Shown piece by piece: positions 43,148 to 51,042 of a stretch of 64,000 nt of DNA. Source of the DNA: CAZYBU01 sp964645775 (GTDB lineage: Bacteria; Spirochaetota; UBA4802; UBA5550); NCBI GenBank assembly GCA_964645775.1, contig CAZYBU010000001.1:200006-264005 (forward strand). The letters are read 5' to 3'. Below the pieces are notes generated by a model. That model made no database searches, was not told the origin of the DNA, and was given only the letters and a program-made list of their open reading frames with translations. The position numbers were made by a program, and so were the translations under genes. The stretch's first letter is position 1. Each line of letters begins with the position of its first letter.

Positions 43148-44371
43148 CTATTCTTTTCGGGTGAATTCTGACAGACCGTTCATTTTATAGCGAAAGGGTG
43201 AAAGGATTTTCAATGCCTGATTTCTGACAACTCCGGCAAGAAGCTGCCTGGCCCGGGATTCGATTCGTCTCTCCGGGTTTTCACCTGTTGCCATCTGGAT
43301 CAGTTCAATGATATGGTAAATGGGCCTGGAATGAAGGGGGTCGATAATCTGGCCCACAGAGAGCAACTGCAGGCACCCGGCACAGTAAACAGCCCCTGCA
43401 TCCGCTTTCGGTCCATGAAGGGAGGAGAGGGCTGACCATGTGGATCGCGTTATTTTCAGTGGATGATATCCGGAATAATGGCTGAACCCTCCCCCAATTC
43501 CGCAGCAGAGCTTCATATCACGAATGTATTTCTGTTCAATAACCGTGGCGCCGATGCGTTCCAGCAGTTTTCGTGGGATGTCCATGTATTCATCCCCAAA
43601 AGCCTTGGCGTGGCAGGAATCATGAATGGTAATGGTCATATTCAGAGGATGTGTTATCGTAAGATCGCCTGACTCAATTTTTTCATAAAGCCAGGGAAGG
43701 ATGTGGATTATTTCAAAATCGAAATCCGCGCCATGCGATGGAAGGATATTGAGAAAAAGATTTCTGCCGGCTGTGCAGGGAATATACATTCTCTTAAGCC
43801 CCATCCTACGGAAATGCTGCGTAAGGTTTTTTGCCACAGTCCGTAACTGATCGAAATGACCTGTACGGAAGTACATCTCCCCACAGCAGAGGTCCAGTGA
43901 GCCGCGGATCGGTATTCCTTCAAAGAGACGGGTCATGGTAAGATAGGGGACGGTTATAACATTACAACCGGGATACATTATCTCCTCGGCGGGAGAATCA
44001 TCATCCCAGGATTGTACGAGTTTTTTTTCATCATCCGGTAATCTTTCAAGTATGTACGTGCGGAAATTTTTTGGACTGTGGGGCGTGAAATATCGTTCCC
44101 ATGAGGGCATCCCTTCCTTCTGGAATAGCTCATACCACCTCTGCAGGATGAGGTCCGCCGGATTTGCCTGTTCCGGACAAATGATATTACAGGAATGACA
44201 GCTGGTGCATCTTTGTAATACCTCCTTTGTTTTTTCACCCCTTATCAGCCGCTCAATCTCCTCTTTTGCCCTCTCCACAGGTAAATGCATAACAGGGCAG
44301 TGGTGGAAGCATTCCCCGCAACGGGCACATCTCTCCTCAAGAAAAGATTCGGCAAAGTTTATTCCTTTCAT
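43148..44371 (-). CDS. CCG-domain iron-sulfur oxidoreductase (HdrB/GlpC-like)
   Basis: 407 residues. The N-terminus holds two ferredoxin-type cysteine sets, CARCGECFHHCP and CTSCHSCNIICP. Two cysteine-rich CCG domains follow (MYPGCN...LDLCCGEMYFRTG and IHDSCHAKAFGD...MKLCCGIGGGFSHYSGYH, with a closing CAGCLQLL). This is the architecture of heterodisulfide reductase HdrD/B, GlpC and related electron-transfer subunits, which handle thiol/disulfide or quinone chemistry with a noncubane cluster. Its start overlaps the stop of the 4Fe-4S protein gene (ATGA). There is no membrane segment, so contact with a membrane partner would be indirect. Confidence 0.88.
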   Translation of the reverse strand: MKGINFAESFLEERCARCGECFHHCPVMHLPVERAKEEIERLIRGEKTKEVLQRCTSCHSCNIICPEQANPADLILQRWYELFQKEGMPSWERYFTPHSPKNFRTYILERLPDDEKKLVQSWDDDSPAEEIMYPGCNVITVPYLTMTRLFEGIPIRGSLDLCCGEMYFRTGHFDQLRTVAKNLTQHFRRMGLKRMYIPCTAGRNLFLNILPSHGADFDFEIIHILPWLYEKIESGDLTITHPLNMTITIHDSCHAKAFGDEYMDIPRKLLERIGATVIEQKYIRDMKLCCGIGGGFSHYSGYHPLKITRSTWSALSSLHGPKADAGAVYCAGCLQLLSVGQIIDPLHSRPIYHIIELIQMATGENPERRIESRARQLLAGVVRNQALKILSPFRYKMNGLSEFTRKE

Positions 44372-45264
44372 GGTTCCTCCCCGTTTTCTTCAGTGAAGGG
44401 TTGATGCTGTTTGTATAAGGATGGCCTGTGCTCCTCCGGGGCATTCCCTTTGCTGTCCCTTGGAAGGGGATCCCTGAGTTTCTTCATAGATATGGCTCCT
44501 TTTCGGCAGGAATATTTGCAGAGACCGCATCCGAAACAGTTATCAAGGGTTATCCCCCTGCCTTCTTTCATCTTCCTGGCCTCAAAGGGGCATATTTCTA
44601 CACAGGTTCCACATCCGCTGCACATGTTTGTATCTGTTACAGCGAGATAGAAACCATCTATGAGAGGATAGTTTAACTGTCCCAGATCGCGGTTGATGAT
44701 ATAGGGAACGCATCCGCAGGTGCAGCAGTTACATATGACATACTCGTTATAGAGGTTTACCGGACAGTGTATGAAAACCATGTGGAACATGTTGAGTTTG
44801 TGACACCGGGTAATGATCTCCCTGGCTTCTTCCCTTGATATCTGTCGATATTCTTTCGGAAAGGCCTTCATCCATGCGTTATACCCTGTTCTCATTACCA
44901 TGTCGGTCTCCAGAGGATGGTCACAGGCCTGGTGTCCCATCCTGCACCTGCAGGGACCAACAGCGATGGGGCCGTCTATCTCGTCGATATATTCCAGAAT
45001 ATGCTCGTAGGGAACCGGTCTCGCGCTGTCGCCCAGATATCCGAAAGGTCTGACAAGGAGAACACCTGCGATTTGCCTAAGCCATTTCTTTGATCCGATG
45101 TGTCTCCATTTACCCCGCAGCAGGTGGAAAGATATCTTTAGCAAGGGGATCTCAATGTACCGTGCAAAAATATACAGGAGAAACTTTCTTAGAGGGCTGT
45201 GTTCACCGGTAAAGAAACTGTTGAAGGTGAATCTTTTTATGTTTATGTCATGGTTCTTGCTCAT
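44368..45264 (-). CDS. 4Fe-4S protein with extra cysteine motifs
   Basis: 298 residues. The C-terminal third is a 2[4Fe-4S] ferredoxin domain (CSGCGTCVEICPFEARKM, then CFGCGLCKYSCRKGAIS). The middle carries two additional cysteine-rich stretches, PCRCRMGHQACDHPLETDM and CNCCTCGCVPY, which I have seen in uncharacterised ferredoxin-like proteins of anaerobes. The N-terminus has a hydrophobic amphipathic region (FLLYIFARYIEIPLLKISFH) that may associate with the membrane. It lies between, and overlaps by four bases, the DUF169-like gene and the CCG-domain gene, which implies a three-subunit complex made in fixed proportion. Confidence 0.87.
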   Translation of the reverse strand: MSKNHDINIKRFTFNSFFTGEHSPLRKFLLYIFARYIEIPLLKISFHLLRGKWRHIGSKKWLRQIAGVLLVRPFGYLGDSARPVPYEHILEYIDEIDGPIAVGPCRCRMGHQACDHPLETDMVMRTGYNAWMKAFPKEYRQISREEAREIITRCHKLNMFHMVFIHCPVNLYNEYVICNCCTCGCVPYIINRDLGQLNYPLIDGFYLAVTDTNMCSGCGTCVEICPFEARKMKEGRGITLDNCFGCGLCKYSCRKGAISMKKLRDPLPRDSKGNAPEEHRPSLYKQHQPFTEENGEEP

Positions 45265-46127
45265 CCGGGGTATCCAGGGGAACCTTTTTTCTTAGATAAT
45301 AATCGATCTCGCTCACTTTGAAGTTTATCCAGACTGGGGTCGTCTGAAATTTTTCCCGGATAATCGAGAAAGGCTTCGAGCTTCTGGAATACATGCCAGG
45401 GATATCCGGATGTCATGTTTTTTGCGTAATTCATTCCCCACGCTATACCTCCGGTGCAGAAATAGCTTATGTTGGCCTTATCGGTTTGTAGAGGTATAAC
45501 CGTACTGTTTCGGCACATGGACATGTTTGCCATGAAACGGGATATGAAAGCGTCAAAGGTTCGAGTCACTGTTGTACTTCGGAAAAGAAAGGATGTTATT
45601 TTGCGCCAGCTTGTATACCGGTTAAGAAAGTTCAGGAGAGAGTTAACATTTTGTATGAGCCAGAGGGACACTGTTCTATTGTTGCCACCAGTAAGTGTAT
45701 GAAGGGCAGTCTGATCTGTTTTATATTCTGCGAAAGGAATAAAAGTGTCTGGACCGAGAGTTGTGATGATCTCCTTCATCTTACCGGATGTTGTCCTGAT
45801 AATTACAATATCAGGATGGGTTTTTGTGAAATAAAAGACCGGAGCGATGTATATTCCCGCAGTATTTGTTTGAAGGTGGATATCAATGGATTGTTCAAAA
45901 GCATTTTCCGGTTCTTTTAATCCGAGAACTATGGGAGACCACTGGCAGACCTGGATAGAACCGGTTTTCAGGATGAGTTCCTGGCCGAAGGTAGCGTGGA
46001 AAATTGCCTGGCAATAAGATATGCCTTTATACTCCTCAACAGCTTCGTAGCCCTGAAGGGTCTCAGACAGTACTTTAATTCCTACTGGTGGCAGTTCCAG
46101 TGTAATTGTTGAGTTTTTCCTTTCCAT
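45261..46127 (-). CDS. DUF169-like protein
   Basis: 288 residues. The N-terminal half follows the DUF169 pattern: ITLELPPVGIKVLSETLQGY, the cysteine block YCQAIFHATFG, then CQWSPIVLGL, and a VFYFTKTHPDIVIIRTTSGK segment. DUF169 proteins are cysteine-containing proteins of unknown function found mainly in anaerobes and archaea, often next to iron-sulfur or corrinoid proteins. It is the first gene of an operon with a 2[4Fe-4S] protein and a CCG-domain protein, with ATGA overlaps at both junctions. The C-terminal 120 residues are less typical. The assignment rests on pattern memory. Confidence 0.65.
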   Translation of the reverse strand: MERKNSTITLELPPVGIKVLSETLQGYEAVEEYKGISYCQAIFHATFGQELILKTGSIQVCQWSPIVLGLKEPENAFEQSIDIHLQTNTAGIYIAPVFYFTKTHPDIVIIRTTSGKMKEIITTLGPDTFIPFAEYKTDQTALHTLTGGNNRTVSLWLIQNVNSLLNFLNRYTSWRKITSFLFRSTTVTRTFDAFISRFMANMSMCRNSTVIPLQTDKANISYFCTGGIAWGMNYAKNMTSGYPWHVFQKLEAFLDYPGKISDDPSLDKLQSERDRLLSKKKGSPGYPG

Positions 46128-46181
46128 AATTATTTCCTGGTAGAATGGGAATCCATTTCAAACGACAAGTCAAGCTGTAAA

Positions 46182-46200
46182 GGTACCGATAACTATCGGG
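46182..46200 (+). repeat. Palindromic word copy in the 46.1-46.3 kb divergent gap
   Basis: GGTACCGATAACTATCGGG (19 bases), containing the 6-bp inverted repeat CCGATA-AC-TATCGG. It lies 55 bases before the DUF169-like start and 74 bases before the ribbon-helix-helix-like start, the natural place for a shared operator. Confidence 0.85.
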
Positions 46201-46273
46201 GTCTCATTAACTTTTTTTTCTGATTCATGGCGATTCAGCGTGTATTAGATGAGGGAAAGTTAAGGAGGAATCC

Positions 46274-46753
46274 ATGTTAATCGAAACATCATTAAATATG
46301 AACAGGCTTACGAGGTTAAGATTAAGCATTGCATCAAGAAGATTGGGGATATCACGGACAAGATTGATAATTTTTTTAATTCAAACACTGATCAATGACC
46401 ATGATAAACCTGTATCCTCTTTTAGAAGATTGCGATATCAGGATAAAGATGAAAATGGGAACTGGCATTGCTTTCATTTGTCTGTGAATGAAAGAGATTA
46501 TGAATTGATTCAGGATGTGAGAAAATTTTTTAAGATGTCAGTTTCTCTTTTCGTAGCCCAGGCAGTAGAAAATGATTTGCAGAGGATAGTTAACCAGATA
46601 TTGAATGGAGAAAATGATACCGATAAGTATCCGGTCAGTTGCTATTCAATCATGCGATTTCTTTCACCTGATGGTGAGATATGCTGGAAATTATACTGGG
46701 GACTACCGTTTGTAGAAACCGGAGAGGCAAGAGCCTCTCCAGTATTATTCTGA
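46274..46753 (+). CDS. Ribbon-helix-helix-like protein
   Basis: 159 residues, strong AAGGAGG five bases before ATG 46274. The first 40 residues (SLNMNRLTRLRLSIASRRLG, then ISRTRLIIFLIQTLIND) have the spacing of a ribbon-helix-helix DNA-binding motif. The pattern recurs weakly later (FHLSVNERDYELIQDVRKFF, KMSVSLFVAQAVENDLQ), suggesting two RHH-like units. I associate the type with multi-copy spirochaete proteins. It is divergent from the DUF169 operon and may regulate it through the palindromic word between them. The last codons run into a perfect hairpin (46721-46740), so the C-terminus may double as a terminator or have been altered by an insertion. Confidence 0.65.
   Translation: MLIETSLNMNRLTRLRLSIASRRLGISRTRLIIFLIQTLINDHDKPVSSFRRLRYQDKDENGNWHCFHLSVNERDYELIQDVRKFFKMSVSLFVAQAVENDLQRIVNQILNGENDTDKYPVSCYSIMRFLSPDGEICWKLYWGLPFVETGEARASPVLF
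46721..46740. terminator. Perfect 8-bp hairpin overlapping a gene end
   Basis: GGAGAGGC (46721-46728), loop AAGA, GCCTCTCC (46733-46740), inside the last 33 bases of the ribbon-helix-helix-like gene and before the convergent SDR gene stop at 46758. No U-tract follows on either strand, so termination would be weak; it could also be a small repeat insertion. Confidence 0.4.
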
Positions 46754-46757
46754 GAAA

Positions 46758-47666
46758 TCATGAGATAAGAGGTCCCATATACTGGAATATCTCTGCTCCG
46801 CTACCCATTGGTTTCGCATCACGCAAATCGGTGATTTTTGTCCAGCTATCACGGATCTCTTCAGGTGTTATTTCCCGATTGGTATCTCCAATACATACTC
46901 CAGGGGCTGCAACAACTGAAATACGACCAAACCATCCGGCACCCATGGAAAAAATCATGCCAGAATCCTTGCACTGGTCAGAGCAAAGATACAGGACAAT
47001 GGGTGAGTTAAATTCAGCTTTCATTTTATCATGAAGTTGTTCCGGAAACACATCTTCTGTCATACGGGAATATGCGTTAGGGGCTACAGCGTTAATCTTT
47101 ATATCATGTTTGGCTGTTTCAATTTTTAAACAGTTCATCATGCCTACCAGGCCCATCTTTGCGGCACCGTAATTACTCTGGCCAAAATTTCCCAGAAGAC
47201 CTGATACGGATGTAGTCATGATAATTCGCCCATAGCCGTTTTCCCTCATATGCGGTATCGCTGCACGGGTTGTCGCGAATGAGCCTTTGAGGTGTACAGC
47301 TATTACGGTATCCCATTCTTCTTCGCTCATTTTGTGGAATGATCGGTCTCGCAGGATACCTGCATTGTTAACCAGAATATCGATGCTGCCGTATGAATCG
47401 AGAGCGGTTTTAATTATGTTTTTGCCACCATCTTTAGAAGCTACATTATCATAATTGGCGACAGCCTCTCCGCCGGCATTTTTGATTTCGTTAACAACCA
47501 AATCTGCCGCATTATGACTTTCCCCGGAGCCGTCCCGGGCGCCTCCAAGATCATTTACGACAATCTTTGCTCCTCGTCTGGCGAATTCCAGAGCATAGGT
47601 TTTACCAAGACCGGCGCCGGCGCCTGTTATTACAGCCACCTTTCCATCAAAACGAATATCAGACAT
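46758..47666 (-). CDS. SDR-family 3-hydroxyacyl-CoA dehydrogenase (MFE-2/HSD17B4-like)
   Basis: 302 residues. The NAD(P) motif is TGAGAGLGKTYALEFARRGA, followed by the NDLGGARDG segment that is characteristic of the peroxisomal multifunctional enzyme 2 dehydrogenase group, NNAGILRD, and the catalytic SNYGAAK (YxxxK) with the preceding TTSVSG serine. It probably oxidises a 3-hydroxyacyl-CoA or a similar alcohol. The C-terminal 50 residues after the SDR core resemble the same group. It is a single gene, convergent with the ribbon-helix-helix-like gene and divergent from Sua5. Confidence 0.88.
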   Translation of the reverse strand: MSDIRFDGKVAVITGAGAGLGKTYALEFARRGAKIVVNDLGGARDGSGESHNAADLVVNEIKNAGGEAVANYDNVASKDGGKNIIKTALDSYGSIDILVNNAGILRDRSFHKMSEEEWDTVIAVHLKGSFATTRAAIPHMRENGYGRIIMTTSVSGLLGNFGQSNYGAAKMGLVGMMNCLKIETAKHDIKINAVAPNAYSRMTEDVFPEQLHDKMKAEFNSPIVLYLCSDQCKDSGMIFSMGAGWFGRISVVAAPGVCIGDTNREITPEEIRDSWTKITDLRDAKPMGSGAEIFQYMGPLIS

Positions 47667-47848
47667 TGTTTACCTCACATCTTCCTCGAATTTTAATAAA
47701 CAGGAAACCGGGTAATTGTATCATTATGCGAAATAATATCAATATCTTTCTTGTCATATGTTTCTTGCCCTGATTCATGAAGAGATTTCACATACAGATG
47801 AATTATGCTGTACAATAAACAGTATCTTCTCCCAATAGGGTTTGATAT

Positions 47849-47867
47849 CCCGATAGTTATCGGTACC
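47849..47867 (-). repeat. Palindromic word copy just before the sua5 start
   Basis: The reverse complement is GGTACCGATAACTATCGGG, identical to the copy at 46182. It ends four bases before ATG 47872, so it occupies the place where a ribosome binding site would be expected; a hairpin here could affect translation. Confidence 0.85.
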
Positions 47868-47871
47868 TCCT

Positions 47872-48852
47872 ATGACTATTCGAAAGGCAGATTCATCATC
47901 GATTCATCAGGCAGCAACCTTAATACGAAGGGGAAAGGTAGTGGCCTTTCCTACGGAAACTGTCTATGGCCTTGGCGCCGATGTTTTCAATCCCGCTGCT
48001 GTGGCCAGAATTTTTGCAATAAAAGAACGTCCTTCCTTTGATCCTCTGATCGTGCATATCGCGGATCATTCAATGCTGGTGAGACTCGTGGATGAGCCGG
48101 ATGAAGAAATGTTTGAACTTGTGAAGAAGTACTGGCCGGGTCCCCTGACTCTTGTCATGAAAAAATCCGCCGAAGTCCCTGATATTGTTACCGCCGGCCT
48201 TTCAACCGTGGCTATACGCATGCCGGACCATTCGGTTGCCCTGGAACTGATCCGGGAGTCCGGAACTGCACTGGCTGCTCCCAGCGCCAATCGCTTCGGA
48301 TCCCTGAGTCCCACATCCGCCCAACATGTAGAAAAGCAGCTGGGTGACCGGATTCCTTTCATTCTTGATGGGGGAAACTGCGCGGTTGGCCTGGAATCAA
48401 CCATTATCTCCAGGGGCGAGGCAGGATGGAACATCCTGCGACCGGGAGGAGTTTCGAAGGATGATCTTGAAGCAATTATCGGTCCTGTGACAAGGATCGA
48501 GTCTGCAGGAGAACGTCCGGAGGCTCCGGGTCAGCTTCCCTGGCATTATTCGCCGTCTTCAAATCTGAATGTGATATCCCGGATTACTGATTCCATGATG
48601 AGTGAAAAAGGATCAGGATGTCTGTTCTATATTAAACCGGAAGTTGAGTTGAAAGAAAGGCACGGTTTCCTTTCCCATGAGGGAAATCTGAATGAGGCGG
48701 CCGGAAACCTGTTTTCAGAATTGCATCGCCTTGATGATCTTGGTCTGGAACGGATATATGTGGAAGAAGTCCCTGAACATGGGGCTGGGATGGCCATCAT
48801 GGATCGCCTTCGGCGCGCGGCTGCGCGGAGCGAACATAATATGGATGACTGA
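47872..48852 (+). CDS. sua5: Threonylcarbamoyl-AMP synthase (Sua5 type)
   Basis: 326 residues: a YrdC domain (about 1-200; GKVVAFPTETVYGLGADVFN, KERPSFDPLIVHI, TVAIRMPDHSVALELIRESG, LAAPSANRFGSLSPTSAQHV) followed by the linker PGQLPWHYSPSS and the C-terminal Sua5 domain. It makes threonylcarbamoyl-AMP from threonine, bicarbonate and ATP for the t6A37 modification of ANN-decoding tRNAs. There is no Shine-Dalgarno sequence; instead the palindromic word ends four bases upstream of ATG 47872. The EI24 and tmk genes follow, but with their own promoter candidate. Confidence 0.92.
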   Translation: MTIRKADSSSIHQAATLIRRGKVVAFPTETVYGLGADVFNPAAVARIFAIKERPSFDPLIVHIADHSMLVRLVDEPDEEMFELVKKYWPGPLTLVMKKSAEVPDIVTAGLSTVAIRMPDHSVALELIRESGTALAAPSANRFGSLSPTSAQHVEKQLGDRIPFILDGGNCAVGLESTIISRGEAGWNILRPGGVSKDDLEAIIGPVTRIESAGERPEAPGQLPWHYSPSSNLNVISRITDSMMSEKGSGCLFYIKPEVELKERHGFLSHEGNLNEAAGNLFSELHRLDDLGLERIYVEEVPEHGAGMAIMDRLRRAAARSEHNMDD

Positions 48853-48861
48853 TTCCCCGGC

Positions 48862-48891
48862 TTGACGTTTTCACCTTAAATATGATATACA
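48862..48891 (+). promoter_or_regulatory. Candidate sigma70 promoter for the EI24-tmk pair
   Basis: TTGACG (48862-48867) and TATACA (48886-48891) with 18-bp spacing, about 40 bases before the EI24 protein start and after the sua5 stop. The -10 matches at four of six positions. Confidence 0.4.
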
Positions 48892-48930
48892 TATTATTAA
48901 AAACAGGAATTGAATAACAGGAAGGATGAA

Positions 48931-49728
48931 ATGAAGAGTTACAGATATGAACCGATAAAGGGAAGAAAAAAGGGGACCCTATTGTCCGGTTTTCTTTCGG
49001 TTTTTCAGGGTCTTGGTCTGGCCCGGAATGAGAAGAAGCTCTGGCCCTTTTTCATTATACCTTTCCTGCTTAATGTCATAATTTTGACCGCGATTTTCGC
49101 CGCTTCCTGGCTTACGGTCAATCCATGGCTCCAGGGGTTGGTGGAAGGAGACGCATGGTACAATAACGCCGCGGAAGTGATCATCGGCCCTGTACTTGCC
49201 ATACTACTTGGGATCGGGACGGTATTCAGTTATTCGATTCTCGGTAATATCTTAATTGCGCCCTTCAGTGATTTTCTCTCGGAGAAACAGGAGGTCATCC
49301 TCCATGGAGAGGACTTTGATGAACCCCTTTCTCCGGTTGTTCTGGCAAAGGACGTGGCCCGGGCCATTTCCAACGCCCTGCGACTAGTGGTTGCCCTGCT
49401 TCTTATTAACCTTGTTGTCCTGTTCTTTAATCTTATTCCCGGGATCGGCAGTCTTATCTACTCAGTCATAAGTTTCGTTGTGACAGCCTTTTTCATGGGG
49501 TTCCAGTTTTTCGATTTTCCCCTGGAGCGCCGGCGGTTTACCTTCCGGGAGAAACGGACAATATTACTGAAACATATCGGAAGTACCGTGGGGGTGGGTA
49601 TCGCATTTTTCCTTATCTCCTTTATTCCCTTATTCGGATTTCTCGGTTTTAACCTGGGGACCCTGGGGGCGACCGAGGAGTTCACCCGTTTCATTAAGCC
49701 TCACCTGGCCCCTGAAGAGAAACCCTGA
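48931..49728 (+). CDS. EI24/CysZ-like membrane protein
   Basis: About 265 residues. The domain starts GFLSVFQGLGLARNEKKLWP and has four to five membrane helices (FFIIPFLLNVIILTAIFAAS, IIGPVLAILLGIGTVFSYSI, LVVALLLINLVVLFFNLIPG, GVGIAFFLISFIPLFGFLGF), matching the EI24 domain family, which includes sulfate transporter CysZ. The substrate is not certain, since most EI24 proteins are uncharacterised. ATG 48931 (MKSYRYEP) lies just after GGAAGGA; a TTG at 48910 would add seven residues. The stop shares one base with the tmk start, so the two genes are coupled. Confidence 0.83.
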   Translation: MKSYRYEPIKGRKKGTLLSGFLSVFQGLGLARNEKKLWPFFIIPFLLNVIILTAIFAASWLTVNPWLQGLVEGDAWYNNAAEVIIGPVLAILLGIGTVFSYSILGNILIAPFSDFLSEKQEVILHGEDFDEPLSPVVLAKDVARAISNALRLVVALLLINLVVLFFNLIPGIGSLIYSVISFVVTAFFMGFQFFDFPLERRRFTFREKRTILLKHIGSTVGVGIAFFLISFIPLFGFLGFNLGTLGATEEFTRFIKPHLAPEEKP

Positions 49729-50339
49729 TGTCCCTCTTCATAGTGCTGGAAGGGATTGACGGATCGGGCAAGTCAACCCAGGCAAGAAAGGTTGCCCGAT
49801 GGATAGAAGAACGTTCCGGTGAGGTTGTCTTCGGGGCGGAACCGACAGATGGCACCCACGGCAGGGAGATACGCCGTATCCTCTCCGGGGATTCCCTGCC
49901 CGATCCGGCCGAGATGAGCCGGTTTTTCATCATGGACAGGAGGGATGACGTAAAGGGGCGAATAGCCCCGGCTCTGGAGAAGAAGCTACCGGTTGTCCTG
50001 GACAGGTATTATTATTCAAACGCCGCCTACCAGGGAGCCATGGGCCTGCGTTGGAGAGATATCCTGGAAGCTAATCGTCATGAAGGCTTCCCGGAACCGG
50101 ACCGGGTTTACCTCATCGACATGGAACCGGAGGAGGCCCTTAAACGTGTGGTCGGACGTTCCGCGCAGAGTGAGACGGACCTCTTTGAAAAAAAGGAGTT
50201 TCTTGACAAGGTCCGGTTCAACTACCTGGACATGGCCGATGAACGTTTCCTGACCGTAAGGGGAACAGAACAGGAAGAGGTCGTATTCCAGGCGATCCTC
50301 AATGACCTGAAAGAGATATGGGAGAGCCGGGCCAGGTAA
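49728..50339 (+). CDS. tmk: Thymidylate kinase
   Basis: 203 residues. The P-loop is EGIDGSGKST (residues 8-17). DRYYYSNAAYQGAMG is the DR(Y/H) substrate-binding block and the lid region lies around VVGRSAQSETDLFEKKEFL. It phosphorylates dTMP to dTDP. The ATG overlaps the EI24 gene's TGA by one base. A GCAGGA-TGGT-TCCTGC hairpin at 50369-50384 follows but lacks a U-tract. Confidence 0.95.
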   Translation: MSLFIVLEGIDGSGKSTQARKVARWIEERSGEVVFGAEPTDGTHGREIRRILSGDSLPDPAEMSRFFIMDRRDDVKGRIAPALEKKLPVVLDRYYYSNAAYQGAMGLRWRDILEANRHEGFPEPDRVYLIDMEPEEALKRVVGRSAQSETDLFEKKEFLDKVRFNYLDMADERFLTVRGTEQEEVVFQAILNDLKEIWESRAR

Positions 50340-50402
50340 CCGGTTCAATCTGCACGATTTTCATTTCAGCAGGATGGTTCCTGCGTTCATATAAGGTACC
50401 TG

Positions 50403-50672
50403 TTAAGAAGATTCAAGGGGTACAGGTAAGATTTTCCCATCTTTCTCTTCAAGCCTGACTTTTGATGGAACCTCTCCGGAGAATTTTGGATCCGATGCCC
50501 GAAGAGAGGGAAAGTCCGCTTCCCTGATAAAGCGTGTAAGGAGCTGAAACTGTTCTTTGGCCACGCGGTCCTCAGCACCGTCAAGGAGCCTGTCAGCCAG
50601 GCGGTCCCGTTCCTTTCTGCATACGGTCTCTATACAGTGGTCGTTCAGGGTAAGGATAATCGTGTTTCCCAT
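50403..50672 (-). CDS. Small hypothetical protein (89 residues)
   Basis: A soluble, charged 89-residue protein beginning MGNTIILTLNDHCIETVCRK and ending GKILPVPLESS, with the block KEQFQLLTRFIREADFPSLR in the middle. It looks like a real folded protein: alternating strands at both ends and helices between. I recognise no family. No clear ribosome binding site precedes ATG 50672, and the stop TAA in the same frame lies four codons upstream. It is convergent with tmk. Confidence 0.5.
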   Translation of the reverse strand: MGNTIILTLNDHCIETVCRKERDRLADRLLDGAEDRVAKEQFQLLTRFIREADFPSLRASDPKFSGEVPSKVRLEEKDGKILPVPLESS

Positions 50673-50722
50673 AATGAAGGGTTATCTTTGGAGGAGGGTC
50701 TATATTTCAAGTAATAAATTAT

Positions 50723-50911
50723 TCAGCTCTCTTTCCAATCCCCGGACAGGCGAAAGCTCTTCAACTGGGCCACGGCCACGGGTATCAAGAAGTTCGGGAA
50801 TATGATCTCGATAGTACCCTTTCCCCACAAGAAGCCGGCCCTATTCCCTGCCCGTAGAACTTCCCCTCCGATGATCTCTCCTCTGGACCGGTCTCCCTGA
50901 GGGTGCCCGGG
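50723..50911 (-). pseudogene. Open frame without a start, coding-like C-terminus of an unknown protein
   Basis: Reading leftward from 50911, 62 codons are open and end TGA at 50723-50725. The translation has good protein character: RGEIIGGEVLRAGNRAGFLW, then GKGTIEIIFPNFLIPVAVAQ and LKSFRLSGDWKES. No ATG, GTG or TTG with a ribosome site lies at its head, and the same frame is closed upstream by a stop at 50912-50914. It may be a truncated gene remnant or a gene with a sequencing or frameshift error. Together with AT-rich spacer it fills the 370-bp gap before the next gene. Confidence 0.3.
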
Positions 50912-51042
50912 TCAGGAACCTGTATTCACACCCTCCGGCAGAGCATATTGAATAGTATCATTAAGGTTGAAAGATAAAAAATATTTGATATCCCCTATGA
51001 AACGATATGAATGGAATTCGGTAATAAATGAGAATCTGATTT

